Assembly (NCBI RefSeq): GCF_007489285.1
Contig: NZ_VLIY01000005.1
Span: forward strand, 1 to 64,000
DNA: 64,000 nt
DNA from: Skermania sp. ID1734
GTDB lineage: Bacteria > Actinomycetota > Actinomycetes > Mycobacteriales > Mycobacteriaceae
Direction of reading: 5' to 3'
This document shows, piece by piece, positions 1 to 8,517 of the stretch; within the stretch, counting starts at the first letter, position 1; each line of letters starts with the position of its first letter. The notes beneath the pieces are model-generated. The model saw only the letters and a list, made by a program, of their open reading frames with translations, was not told the DNA's origin and searched no databases. Both the position numbers and the translations under genes were made by a program.

Positions 1-302
1 ATCCCGAGCGCGGCGGTGTTCTCGGCGATGGTGCGTGAACAGCCCAACCGCAGCCCGATCTCGGCCAGCGCGTTGTTGCCGCAATCGTGGAAATCGCCGT
101 TGCCCAGTTGCACGTCGCGTTCGATCCAGGCCTCCCACAACCCCGCACAGGCGCTCACCTTCCGGTAGGCGGCCCGATTCTCGATGACCGCGTCGGCGGC
201 CAACTCGGCCAACACCACCCGATCCGCCTCGGTGGCCGCCGTCGAAGAACTCCCCCTACCCCACATACCAAGATCATACCCGAACAAACGTTCGAGTGCC
301 AT
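1..302 (-). CDS. DUF222 / 13E12-type HNH endonuclease family protein, N-terminal part (cut by window edge)
   Basis: An open frame on the minus strand starts at the ATG at 302 and runs off the left edge without a stop. About 100 residues are visible. They include a helix-rich stretch with ENRAAYRKVSACAGLWEAW and then CGNNALAEIGLRLGCSRT, which resembles the start of the DUF222 domain found in actinobacterial 13E12-repeat proteins; these usually end in an HNH nuclease domain that would lie outside the window. An alternative start is the in-frame ATG at 266. No Shine-Dalgarno sequence is clear for either start. Family members are often multicopy and of unknown function. The assignment rests on a short N-terminal match and is tentative. 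Confidence 0.5.
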   Translation of the reverse strand, partial: MALERLFGYDLGMWGRGSSSTAATEADRVVLAELAADAVIENRAAYRKVSACAGLWEAWIERDVQLGNGDFHDCGNNALAEIGLRLGCSRTIAENTAALG

Positions 303-373
303 AAGAGAGTTGCCTTGAAAGTTGGCGTCGGTTTTGAAGCGGCCGTACGGCTGGAATTCAACCGCCGAAACTC

Positions 374-402
374 TTGACATGCCTTCCGTAAGTTGATACT
401 AA
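374..402 (+). promoter_or_regulatory. Promoter of the arsR-type gene (leaderless transcript)
   Basis: TTGACA at 374-379 is followed after 17 bp by TACTAA at 397-402, a good sigma-A-type promoter for mycobacteria. Seven bases downstream of the -10 lies the GTG start codon at 409, so the transcript is predicted to begin at or beside the start codon and to lack a leader. Confidence 0.65.
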
Positions 403-420
403 CGGTAAGTGGCAACTTAC
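388..420. promoter_or_regulatory. Perfect inverted repeat, likely ArsR autoregulatory operator
   Basis: GTAAGTTG at 388-395 and CAACTTAC at 413-420 form a perfect 8-bp inverted repeat separated by 17 bp. The repeat brackets the -10 box and the predicted transcription start of the adjacent ArsR gene, so a bound dimer would block initiation. That this regulator is the binder is inferred from position. Confidence 0.55.
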
Positions 421-729
421 GAGGCTGTGTTCGATGCTCTCGGACACACCACTAGGCGGGAGATTCTGGAACTGGTCCGGCGACGACCGTCGTCGGTTCA
501 GGAACTGGCCGACCAACTGCCCATCAGTCGGCCGGCGGTGTCGCAGCACCTGAAGATTCTCGGCGACGCAGGGATCGTGTCAGCAAGTTCCCTGGGAACC
601 CGACGGGTCTACTCGGTCAACAAAGGCGGCTTCGAGGTGTTGCGGCAGTGGCTCGACATCATGTGGCGCGATGCGTTGGATTCCTTCGTTTCGTTTGCCG
701 ATAGTTATCCCGAGGAAGGTGTGAAATGA
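409..729 (+). CDS. ArsR-family winged-helix transcriptional regulator
   Basis: A 106-residue protein with an ArsR-type winged helix over nearly its whole length: FDALGHTTRREILELV near residues 7-22, then the recognition helix region around ISRPAVSQHLKIL (residues 38-50) and a beta-wing with RRVYSV. No cysteine cluster of the classical metal-sensing type is present, so the signal is unlikely to be arsenic or a similar metal bound at the recognition helix. It overlaps the following SRPBCC gene by 4 bases (ATGA), so the two are co-translated. ArsR plus SRPBCC/AHSA1 pairs are common in actinobacteria, where the regulator usually controls its own operon. The GTG start fits the promoter spacing. 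Confidence 0.88.
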   Translation: MATYEAVFDALGHTTRREILELVRRRPSSVQELADQLPISRPAVSQHLKILGDAGIVSASSLGTRRVYSVNKGGFEVLRQWLDIMWRDALDSFVSFADSYPEEGVK

Positions 730-1205
730 CAACGACTGCAACGGATGTTCGACGCGGGGTCACCGTATCCGGTTCACCCGAGCGAGCATTCGATCTGTTC
801 ACCAATCACATGGCGCAGTGGTGGCCCGCGGATCATCACCTCGCCCAATCGCCAGTCACCGCAATGACTGTGGAACCACGGGTCGGCGGCCGGATCTTCG
901 ACACCTGCGCGGACGGCACTGAAAGCGCATGGGGGCAGGTCACCGACTGGAATCCGCCGTCGGGCTTTGCATTTGCGTGGATGATCACCGCTGACTGGCA
1001 ACTCGAGAGCGACGTAGAGAAGGCATCGCGGGTCTCGGTGACATTCACTGCGGAAGACGGTCGAACCAGAGTTACGCTGGTGCACAACGAGTTTTGGCGC
1101 CTCCGCGACGGTGGCGGCGCCATGGCCGCGGCCGTCGGTGATGCAAGCGGGTGGGGAAAGGGCCTAGAGCTCTTTGCCGAATACGCGGATCAGCGTGACG
1201 GTTGA
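726..1205 (+). CDS. SRPBCC / AHSA1-like domain protein
   Basis: A 159-residue protein of the START-like (SRPBCC) fold. Visible features are the opening strand (VTVSGSPERAFDLFTN), WPADHH, the GGRIFD loop, W-x-P-P-x-x-F-A-F-A-W in the middle strands and a C-terminal helix with GWGKGLELFAEYA. Proteins of this group bind small hydrophobic ligands in a helix-grip cavity; the ligand here is unknown. The gene is translationally coupled to the upstream ArsR gene, so the pair probably forms a ligand-responsive unit. Its 3' end overlaps the convergent TetR gene by 16 bases. Confidence 0.82.
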   Translation: MTTTATDVRRGVTVSGSPERAFDLFTNHMAQWWPADHHLAQSPVTAMTVEPRVGGRIFDTCADGTESAWGQVTDWNPPSGFAFAWMITADWQLESDVEKASRVSVTFTAEDGRTRVTLVHNEFWRLRDGGGAMAAAVGDASGWGKGLELFAEYADQRDG

Positions 1206-1792
1206 TCGCGCGGGGTCCCCCACATGTTCCGGATGAGTACCCACAGCTGTTCTTCATCCGGTTCCACCCCGGCTCGCAGTTGTGCTGCGCCCCGGGCGTC
1301 GCCGGCGCGCAGCACCGCCGCCGTTGCCGACACGAGCAGTTCACGATCGCAGCGCACGGTGATGAGCCCGATCTTCACGCCGTTATCCACAAAGTCGTTA
1401 ATCCAGACCAGAAATGCGCCCTGTTCGCGCAACAGAAAGGCAGGGTTGATCAGCGCTAGATCGTTCGGGTTTTCCGCCACGTGCCGGCGCAGCTGATCGC
1501 CAACGGCGGCTAGCGCAGACCAGTACTCGGCGGCGGTCTCGACGGGCTGCCAGGTGCCGAGAACGCTACCGAGCCGAGACCCGACGTCGTCGAGCACCGT
1601 GTTGAGCAAATCCTCCCGACCGTCGAAGTAGTTGTACGCGGACGTCTTCGAGATGCCGGCCGCAGCGATGATCTGGTTGTAAGAGGCGTGGTCGACGCCC
1701 TCTTCGGCGAAGAAGCGGGTAGCCACATCGAGGATTCGCCGCCGCTCAGCGTCGGGTAGGCGGGTGAATCTCGGTAGCGGCACAATTGCCAT
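1190..1792 (-). CDS. TetR-family regulator, divergent from an ABC exporter
   Basis: A 200-residue TetR protein. The N-terminal helix-turn-helix lies at about residues 15-60, with RRRILDVATRFFAEEGV and the recognition helix near ISKTSAYNYFDGREDLL. The C-terminal ligand domain is not identifiable. It is divergent from an ABC ATPase/permease pair; the set resembles M. tuberculosis Rv1219c with Rv1218c-Rv1217c, where the TetR protein represses the exporter. That resemblance is remembered, not searched. The ATG at 1792 has AGG directly in front of it, too close for ribosome binding, so the start may be leaderless. An inverted repeat overlaps this start codon. Confidence 0.85.
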   Translation of the reverse strand: MAIVPLPRFTRLPDAERRRILDVATRFFAEEGVDHASYNQIIAAAGISKTSAYNYFDGREDLLNTVLDDVGSRLGSVLGTWQPVETAAEYWSALAAVGDQLRRHVAENPNDLALINPAFLLREQGAFLVWINDFVDNGVKIGLITVRCDRELLVSATAAVLRAGDARGAAQLRAGVEPDEEQLWVLIRNMWGTPRDQPSR

Positions 1793-1803
1793 CCTAGCAA
1801 TTG
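1783..1803. promoter_or_regulatory. Inverted repeat over the TetR start codon
   Basis: CAATTGC at 1783-1789 and GCAATTG at 1797-1803 are perfect 7-bp arms with a 7-bp spacer that contains the TetR start codon. This is a candidate operator for the TetR protein acting on its own gene. Confidence 0.45.
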
Positions 1804-1828
1804 TTGACTATTCGTGCGTACTATAGGT

Positions 1829-1845
1829 GTGTACTGCTGGTACAC
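1829..1845. promoter_or_regulatory. Inverted repeat upstream of the ABC exporter
   Basis: GTGTAC, 5 bp, GTACAC (1829-1845) is a perfect inverted repeat located 26 bp before the ABC ATPase start. It follows a TACTAT -10-like box at 1819-1824. It could be a second operator for the divergent TetR regulator. Confidence 0.45.
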
Positions 1846-1870
1846 GTCGGCCGACGGAAGAGGTGATGAC

Positions 1871-2791
1871 ATGCAGCGCCTAACGGACCTTGTCATTGAA
1901 ACCAAGGCGCTGCAGAAACGCTTCGGCGATTTTGTCGCGCTCGACGGGCTTGATTTATCGGTTTCCGCCGGAGAGGTGCATGGCTTTCTGGGGCCGAACG
2001 GCGCGGGCAAGTCGACAACGATCCGCATCCTGTTGGGGTTGGTGCGTGCGACCGCCGGCACGGCCAGAGTCTTCGGAGCCGACCCGTGGACAGCTCCCAG
2101 CGGCCTTCGCACGCGAATCGGCTATGTGCCAGGCGATGTCTCGCTGTGGCCTCGATTGACCGGTGGCGAGTGCCTCGATGTTCTTGCGGCTGTGCACGGT
2201 GGGGCGAATCCCCGCCGTCGTAAGACGCTGCTCGAAAGGTTCGATCTGGATCCGACGAAGCTCAGCCAGGACTATTCGAAGGGCAACCGGCAAAAGGTCG
2301 CTTTAGTAGCGGCTTTCGCGACCGACAGCGAATTGCTCGTTCTCGATGAACCAACATCAGGCCTCGACCCACTGATGGAGCAGGTATTTCAGGACGTTGT
2401 TCGTGAACGCGCCGACGAAGGCGTCACCGTCTTGCTGTCCAGCCACATCCTCGCCGAGGTGGAGGCGCTGGCTGACCGGGTCAGCATTATCCGGAGCGGC
2501 CGCACGGTATCCACGGGAACACTGGCCGAATTGCGGCGGCATTCCGCGACGCGGGTTCACGCGGTGACTGATCGGGAACCGATCGGTTTGGCCGCCATGC
2601 ACGGTGTCGACGCCGTCCACGTTCAGCCGCACAACGGCGCGCATTCGGTTGCTTTCCACGTTGATTCGGCCGCTGTGCCGGATGCCTTCGCGGCGCTGCA
2701 AGCGGCCGGACTGGTATCTGTGACGGCGCAGCCGCCCAGTCTTGACGAGGTCTTTCTGCACAATTACGAGCGCGCGGGGGCGAGCGCATGA
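1871..2791 (+). CDS. ABC transporter ATP-binding protein (drug exporter type)
   Basis: A 306-residue nucleotide-binding subunit. Walker A GPNGAGKS is at residues 41-48, the signature is YSKGN at 135-139 (in place of LSGGQ, as often seen in this exporter group), Walker B LLVLDEP is at 155-161, and a switch His follows in LLSSHILAEVE. The C-terminal 80 residues are the regulatory tail typical of DrrA-like ATPases. I chose the ATG at 1871 because AGAGGTG lies 7 bases upstream; in-frame upstream codons have no such site. It overlaps the permease gene by 4 bases. Known relatives export polyketides or drugs; the substrate here is unknown. Confidence 0.9.
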   Translation: MQRLTDLVIETKALQKRFGDFVALDGLDLSVSAGEVHGFLGPNGAGKSTTIRILLGLVRATAGTARVFGADPWTAPSGLRTRIGYVPGDVSLWPRLTGGECLDVLAAVHGGANPRRRKTLLERFDLDPTKLSQDYSKGNRQKVALVAAFATDSELLVLDEPTSGLDPLMEQVFQDVVRERADEGVTVLLSSHILAEVEALADRVSIIRSGRTVSTGTLAELRRHSATRVHAVTDREPIGLAAMHGVDAVHVQPHNGAHSVAFHVDSAAVPDAFAALQAAGLVSVTAQPPSLDEVFLHNYERAGASA

Positions 2792-4413
2792 ACGGATTCG
2801 CCACCATGTTTTCGGTGTCTTGGCGGACCAACCGTCGCGTGCTGTTGGCCTGGATCATCGGACTGTCCGCCGCCTTCGTCGCTAGCGCGTGGTCACTGCA
2901 CGGTCTCTACGACACACCCGACAAACTCGCGACATACGCCAAGGCCACTGCCGCTGGTAGCGCGCTGTACGCGATCAATGGCCGCCCACACGGGCTAACC
3001 ACTATCGGCGGTGTGATCGCCTACGAATTCGGATTCATGAGTGCAATTGCCTTTCCGCTCATGGGAATTCATTTGATGGTCCGAATGACTCGGGGCGAGG
3101 AACGGGCCGGTCGGCTCGACTTGCTTCGTGCCGGAGACATTGGCCGATCGGCCCCCGCCGCGGCGGCGCTGACCCTCGTCACCGCCGCCTTCTCCGTCAT
3201 TGCTGGGACGATGGTGCTCACCCTCTCTGCTTTGCACGTCGGTTGGCCGGCGGCCGCTCTGTATCCGATATCGCTTGCGGTGCTTGGCTGGTGGTTCGCG
3301 GCGCTCACCGCAATGGGTGCACAGTGCGTGGCGGCTCCGAGGATGGTGACCGGAATTGGGTTGGGCGCACTGGTGGGCGCGTTCCTGCTGCGTGGCATCG
3401 GTGCTGTTCGTCACGATGGCACCGTCTGGTTTTCCCCGATTGGTTGGGCGGAACAGACCACGCCATATGACGGCCCGCGCTGGTGGCCGCTATTGCTCGC
3501 GGTCCTGACCGGCGCCCTGTTCATCGCCGCGATGGTGCGGCTCGTTGCCAGGCGCGATGTGGGCCAGGGACTGTTTGCCAGCCGTCGCGGCCGTGCCCAC
3601 GCGTCGCAAGCAATCCTGAATCCCGTCGGCTTGGCCGTACGCCAGCACCGCGGTCCGATCATCGCGTGGTGCGTCGTCACCGCCCTGGTAGCGGTTTCGT
3701 TCGGCGCCCTCACCCAGGGTGTGCAGTCGATGATGTCCGACAACGACACCCTGCAACAGGTATTCGGCACCGGCGCGAGTTCGGCCGACGCATACCTGGC
3801 CTTCACGATCGCGTTGCTGGCGTTGATGTGCGCGGCGTTCGGGGTACAGGCGGTCGGCAGTGTCGCCGACGAAGAAGGGGCCGGCCGACTCGAGTCGTTG
3901 CTAACGGGCAACGTTTCGCGATCTCGTTGGCTACGTGCGCAGGTCCTGGTGATCGGCTGCGGCCTGGTGGTGGTCGCGCTCGTCGGCGGCCTGGCGCTGG
4001 GGGTCAGCGACGCGATCGCGACGACGGACTCCGGTGCCGTCGGACGCCTGTTGTGGTCGACGCTGGCCTATGTCCCCGCCGCGGCGAGCGTACCGGCGCT
4101 CGGCGTGGTGGCCTACTGTGGCCGCGCTAGATACGTATCGGCCGGTTGGATGGCCTTCATTTTCGTCGCGGTGGTCGCGACGCTCGGCGATGCGCTGCAG
4201 TTGCCCCAATGGGTGCGCGACGTATCGCCGCTCACCTGGATCGGGAGGGTGCCGGGCGCCACGGTGGAATTGACGGGTGTTGTCGGGGCTGCGGTGTTGA
4301 CGCTGGTGTTCGCCGCGCTGGCGACGGTCGCCTTCACCCGTCGCGACGTGAGCACGGGGTCATCTGGCCTGCTGCACCGCGGCAGGTTGCGAGTCGATCA
4401 TGCGATGGCATAG
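2788..4413 (+). CDS. ABC exporter permease, fused 12-helix type (tetronasin-exporter-like)
   Basis: A 541-residue membrane protein with two homologous halves of about six hydrophobic segments each. The halves are recognisable from repeated elements: EERAGRLDLLRAGDIGRS in the first half and EEGAGRLESLLTGNVSRS in the second, each preceding a transmembrane helix. This is the pattern of large two-half ABC-2 permeases such as those annotated as tetronasin or polyketide exporters. It is coupled to the ATPase by an ATGA overlap. The pair probably forms an exporter controlled by the divergent TetR gene. Confidence 0.85.
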   Translation: MNGFATMFSVSWRTNRRVLLAWIIGLSAAFVASAWSLHGLYDTPDKLATYAKATAAGSALYAINGRPHGLTTIGGVIAYEFGFMSAIAFPLMGIHLMVRMTRGEERAGRLDLLRAGDIGRSAPAAAALTLVTAAFSVIAGTMVLTLSALHVGWPAAALYPISLAVLGWWFAALTAMGAQCVAAPRMVTGIGLGALVGAFLLRGIGAVRHDGTVWFSPIGWAEQTTPYDGPRWWPLLLAVLTGALFIAAMVRLVARRDVGQGLFASRRGRAHASQAILNPVGLAVRQHRGPIIAWCVVTALVAVSFGALTQGVQSMMSDNDTLQQVFGTGASSADAYLAFTIALLALMCAAFGVQAVGSVADEEGAGRLESLLTGNVSRSRWLRAQVLVIGCGLVVVALVGGLALGVSDAIATTDSGAVGRLLWSTLAYVPAAASVPALGVVAYCGRARYVSAGWMAFIFVAVVATLGDALQLPQWVRDVSPLTWIGRVPGATVELTGVVGAAVLTLVFAALATVAFTRRDVSTGSSGLLHRGRLRVDHAMA

Positions 4414-4422
4414 GACGGAGGT

Positions 4423-5358
4423 ATGGCTGACGGCACCGAGGAGAGCACGCTCACTGTTGTCCTGGCGTTCGTCGCCAACTTCCTCATCGCGGCCGCCAAA
4501 TCGGTGGCTGCGGTAATCACCGGCTCCGCGTCGATGGTCGCCGAAGCCGCACATTCCTGGGCGGACACCGGCAACGAGGTCCTGTTGGTCGTCGCCAACC
4601 GGCGTTCTCGGCGACCCGCAGACGCTCGCCACCCCCTCGGCTTCGGTCGCGAGGCATACGTCTGGTCCATGTTCGCCGCGCTCGGACTGTTCGCACTCGG
4701 TGCTGGGGTTTCGGTCACTCACGGCATTCAGGAATTGATGCATCCGGAGCCGTCGTCTGACTTCTTCGTTGCCTACATCGTTCTCGGTGTCTCGTTCGTG
4801 CTCGAGGCCGTGTCGTTTCGGCAAGCGGCCACCCAACTGCACGCGGAGGCGCACGAGGTCGACCGGACGCTGCTCGAGCACGCGCTGCGGACGTCGGATC
4901 CCACGACGCGTGCGGTGTTCGCCGAGGACGCTGCCGCGCTGATCGGCCTCGTTCTGGCCTTTCTGGGGATCTTGCTGCATCAGTTGCTGGATTCCCCGGT
5001 ACCCGACGCTCTCGGTTCCATCGCGGTCGGAGTTTTGCTCGCTGTGGTGGCGATCATCCTGATCGACCGCAATCGGCGCTTTCTCATCGGCGAAGAGGCG
5101 TCGTCAACGCTGCGGACCGCCACGATCGCGACGCTTCTCGACTTTCCCGAGGTGGAACGGGTCACATTTCTGCGGATGGAGTATCTGGGTCCGCGCCAGG
5201 TGTACCTCGCCGCTGCCGTGGATCTGGTCGGCGATTTCGCCGAGTCCCGCATCGCCGAGACGCTGCACGAGTTACAGGAGCGATTGGAAGCCAGCCCGCG
5301 GATTGTGCGCGCCATGCTGAGCCTGTCCCGCGCCGGGCAACCGAGCATTGTCGGCTGA
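4423..5358 (+). CDS. Cation diffusion facilitator (CDF) family efflux protein
   Basis: A 311-residue CDF protein. The N-terminal half carries transmembrane segments with the metal-site motif HSWADTGNE at about residues 44-52, and a second site motif FAEDAAALIG near 166-175, separated by a charged stretch. The cytoplasmic C-terminal domain follows NRRFLIGEEA. The motif spacing resembles the ZnT9/SLC30A9-like branch more than zinc-exporting CzcD. It begins 9 bases after the permease stop codon and may be transcribed with it. The likely role is divalent metal export, with metal identity not readable from sequence. Confidence 0.85.
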   Translation: MADGTEESTLTVVLAFVANFLIAAAKSVAAVITGSASMVAEAAHSWADTGNEVLLVVANRRSRRPADARHPLGFGREAYVWSMFAALGLFALGAGVSVTHGIQELMHPEPSSDFFVAYIVLGVSFVLEAVSFRQAATQLHAEAHEVDRTLLEHALRTSDPTTRAVFAEDAAALIGLVLAFLGILLHQLLDSPVPDALGSIAVGVLLAVVAIILIDRNRRFLIGEEASSTLRTATIATLLDFPEVERVTFLRMEYLGPRQVYLAAAVDLVGDFAESRIAETLHELQERLEASPRIVRAMLSLSRAGQPSIVG

Positions 5359-5384
5359 TCACCAACCTATTTCGGCTGATATTC

Positions 5385-5400
5385 GGTGACCGCAGTCACA
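5385..5400. promoter_or_regulatory. CRP-like binding site upstream of rpf
   Basis: GGTGACCGCAGTCACA contains a perfect inverted repeat GTGAC-N4-GTCAC and fits the mycobacterial cAMP receptor protein pattern TGTGA-N6-TCACA in nine of its ten fixed positions. M. tuberculosis rpfA is a known CRP target, which supports the reading. Confidence 0.6.
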
Positions 5401-6242
<842 letters not shown>

Positions 6243-6255
6243 TCACCCCGCTTTA

Positions 6256-6288
6256 CGTGCCCGGCTTCCCAAGAGGGAGCCGGGCACG
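6256..6288 (+). terminator. Terminator hairpin after rpf
   Basis: An 11-bp stem with perfect arms (core GTGCCCGGCT / AGCCGGGCAC) lies 14 bases after the rpf stop codon. It has no U-tract, which is normal for mycobacterial terminators. Confidence 0.75.
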
Positions 6289-6313
6289 CGGCGTTTCACC
6301 TCGGTACCGTCAG

Positions 6314-7141
6314 GTGGTGCGCGACGTTCTGGTCGAGACCCCGACCGGCTCGCTGGCTGTCCGCGACTACGGCGGTGCCGGTCCACAGGTGTTGCTGCTG
6401 CACGGCGCCGGCCACAATCTGGAGATTTGGCGTCACGTCATCGAGGCGATCGACGGTGCCGCCCGGGTCGTCGCAGTGGATCTTCGCGGACACGGTCAGT
6501 CCTGTGTCGACGCGTCGTTCACATTGGCCGATCTGGCCGACGATGTGCACCGGGTGTGCACCGCGCTGCGAATGGACTCGCCAATTCTGGTCGGTCATTC
6601 GCTCGGCGGATGGGCCGCGCTAGCCGCCGCGTCGGGCGCCGATATCACTGCCTTGGTGGTCGTCGAAGGCCCCGTGGTGGCGATGCGGAAGCTGTATGAA
6701 GCGCTCGACCTGCCGCCCGGCTACGGCCTCGATGAACTTTCCACGAATGAATTCCACGGTGACGACGCGGCGTGGCGGAAACGCGTGGATAAGTTGAGCG
6801 AACCCGGCTCGGTGGGTCGAGCGGTTCTGGAACGGGCCTGCCTGCGCGGATCGGACGGATTGCTGCACTCCCACCCGCTGACGGACGAATTGCTCGCCGC
6901 GCAGCGCTGCACGTGGCAGCTCGATCCGGCCGTCGCCTACCAGCATGTCGATGCACCGATCAGGCTGGTGCTGGGCACCGAGGTGGACGTGCCACGGCCG
7001 CGGCGGTACGCGAAATTGCGCCGCGCGGCGCTCGATGACTTCGACCGTGTGCAGGTCACCTGGCTTCCCGGCGGGCATCACCTCCCGGTCGACTGCCCGC
7101 AGGCGGTCGCCGATGTGGTGCGGTCGACGTTTCCCGGCTGA
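6314..7141 (+). CDS. Alpha/beta hydrolase
   Basis: A 275-residue alpha/beta hydrolase. The oxyanion HG lies in LLLHGAGHNLEIW (near residue 30), the nucleophile elbow is GHSLGG at 94-99 with Ser96, and the catalytic His is in PGGHHLPVD near the C-terminus. The charge-relay Asp is probably in LGTEVDVPRP. I placed the start at GTG 6314, with GTG 6317 equally possible, because the open frame upstream runs back through the terminator and the rpf gene. It is cytoplasmic with no signal peptide. The substrate is unknown. Confidence 0.85.
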   Translation: MVRDVLVETPTGSLAVRDYGGAGPQVLLLHGAGHNLEIWRHVIEAIDGAARVVAVDLRGHGQSCVDASFTLADLADDVHRVCTALRMDSPILVGHSLGGWAALAAASGADITALVVVEGPVVAMRKLYEALDLPPGYGLDELSTNEFHGDDAAWRKRVDKLSEPGSVGRAVLERACLRGSDGLLHSHPLTDELLAAQRCTWQLDPAVAYQHVDAPIRLVLGTEVDVPRPRRYAKLRRAALDDFDRVQVTWLPGGHHLPVDCPQAVADVVRSTFPG

Positions 7142-7176
7142 CCAACCCGGGAAAGCGACCCAGCGGAGGTGATCGA

Positions 7177-8490
7177 ATGACCCACCAACGCGTGGTCATC
7201 GTCGGCAGCGGATTCGCCGGGTTCGAATGCGCCCGGCGGCTGAGCCGGATCGTCCGGAAGTCGGGGGCGGACGTGAAAATCACCCTCGTCACGCCGCACG
7301 ACTACATGTTGTATACGCCGCTGCTACCGGACGTCGCCGGCGGGCTGATGGACCCGCGATTCGTGGCGATCCCGCTGATCAACGCGATGCCTGAGGTGGA
7401 ATTGTGCATCGGCGCTGCCACGGACGTCGACTTCGACGCACACACCGTGCACGTCGACATGGTCGGCTGTGATCCGCAAGAGCTGGCGTGGGATCGACTG
7501 GTGCTGACACCGGGATCGGTTACCCGCCTCTTCGACATCCCCGGGCTGGCCCAGCACGCCCGCGGCTTGAAGACCGTCGCCGAGGGCCTGTACCTGCGGG
7601 AGAAGTTCCTGCGACAGCTCGAACTTGCCGATATCGAATCGGACGCCGAGGCTCGCGCCGCTCGCCGCACAGTGGTGGTCGTGGGTGCTTCCTATGCGGG
7701 GACCGAACTGGTGGCCCAATTGCGTGCGATGGCCGATACCTATGCCCATCGGCGCGGGTTTTCGCCCGACGAGATCCGGTTCGTGCTACTCGACACCTCC
7801 AAACGCGTCATGCCGGAGGTCGGCGAAAAGCTGAGCGACAAGGTGCTCGACGTACTGCGCGGCCGGGGCGTCGACGTGCGCCTGGAAACGTCGCTCGAGG
7901 AGCTCTCCGACGATCACGTCGTTTTGACCGATGGAACCGTTGTGCCCACGCACACCGTGGCATGGGTCACCGGGGTAACCGGCGCACCGATGCTGGAAAA
8001 GTTGGGCCTGCCCATGGAAAAGGGCCGCCTGCGAGTCAACGCGGACCTCAGCGTGCCCGGCCAGTTGGGCGTCTTTGCAGGTGGCGACGCGGCTGCTGTT
8101 CCGGACGTCACCAAGCCCGGCTCTATCACCCCGCCGACCGCCCAGCACGCCACCCGGCAGGGCAAGACGTTGGCCCGCAACGTCGCCGCGAGCCTCGGCA
8201 TCGGGCGGGCCAAGAACTACAAGCATCGCGACCTCGGCCTGGTCGTCGACCTGGGCCCGCGATTCGCGGTGGCCAACCCGCTCGGCGTCCACCTGTCCGG
8301 TCGCACGGCGAAGGCGGTGACGCGGCTGTACCACGTTTATGCGGTGCCGCGAGCCACCAATCGATGGGCTATCGCGATGACCTATCTGACCAACCTGGCC
8401 GCGCCGCGGCCGCTCACCATGCTCGGCCTGGTCGAGGAGAACGAGGCCAACTTTGCCGCCAGCGAGGGAATCCCGACCGTGGGACGCTAG
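7177..8490 (+). CDS. NAD(P)/FAD-dependent oxidoreductase, type II NADH dehydrogenase-like
   Basis: A 437-residue flavoprotein with two dinucleotide-binding motifs: an FAD-binding GSGFAG at the N-terminus (VVIVGSGFAGFECA) and a second NAD(P)-binding VVVVGASYAGTE at about 166-177. The FAD-closing motif FAGGDAAAVPD is near residue 305, followed by PPTAQHATRQG, typical of NDH-2. C-terminal hydrophobic residues may hold it at the membrane. NDH-2 enzymes pass electrons from NADH to menaquinone without pumping protons. It is close to the probable dehydrogenase group around M. tuberculosis Rv1812c. It starts 35 bases after the hydrolase gene and may be in the same transcript. Confidence 0.88.
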   Translation: MTHQRVVIVGSGFAGFECARRLSRIVRKSGADVKITLVTPHDYMLYTPLLPDVAGGLMDPRFVAIPLINAMPEVELCIGAATDVDFDAHTVHVDMVGCDPQELAWDRLVLTPGSVTRLFDIPGLAQHARGLKTVAEGLYLREKFLRQLELADIESDAEARAARRTVVVVGASYAGTELVAQLRAMADTYAHRRGFSPDEIRFVLLDTSKRVMPEVGEKLSDKVLDVLRGRGVDVRLETSLEELSDDHVVLTDGTVVPTHTVAWVTGVTGAPMLEKLGLPMEKGRLRVNADLSVPGQLGVFAGGDAAAVPDVTKPGSITPPTAQHATRQGKTLARNVAASLGIGRAKNYKHRDLGLVVDLGPRFAVANPLGVHLSGRTAKAVTRLYHVYAVPRATNRWAIAMTYLTNLAAPRPLTMLGLVEENEANFAASEGIPTVGR

Positions 8491-8517
8491 TATCCGCCAA
8501 CCTCCGATGACGAGACG

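Noticed and set aside
7488-8510. Long Arg/Pro-rich ORF on the same strand as the NDH-2-like gene
   Set aside because: It is a GC-rich shadow in another frame of the flavoprotein, with no recognisable domain.
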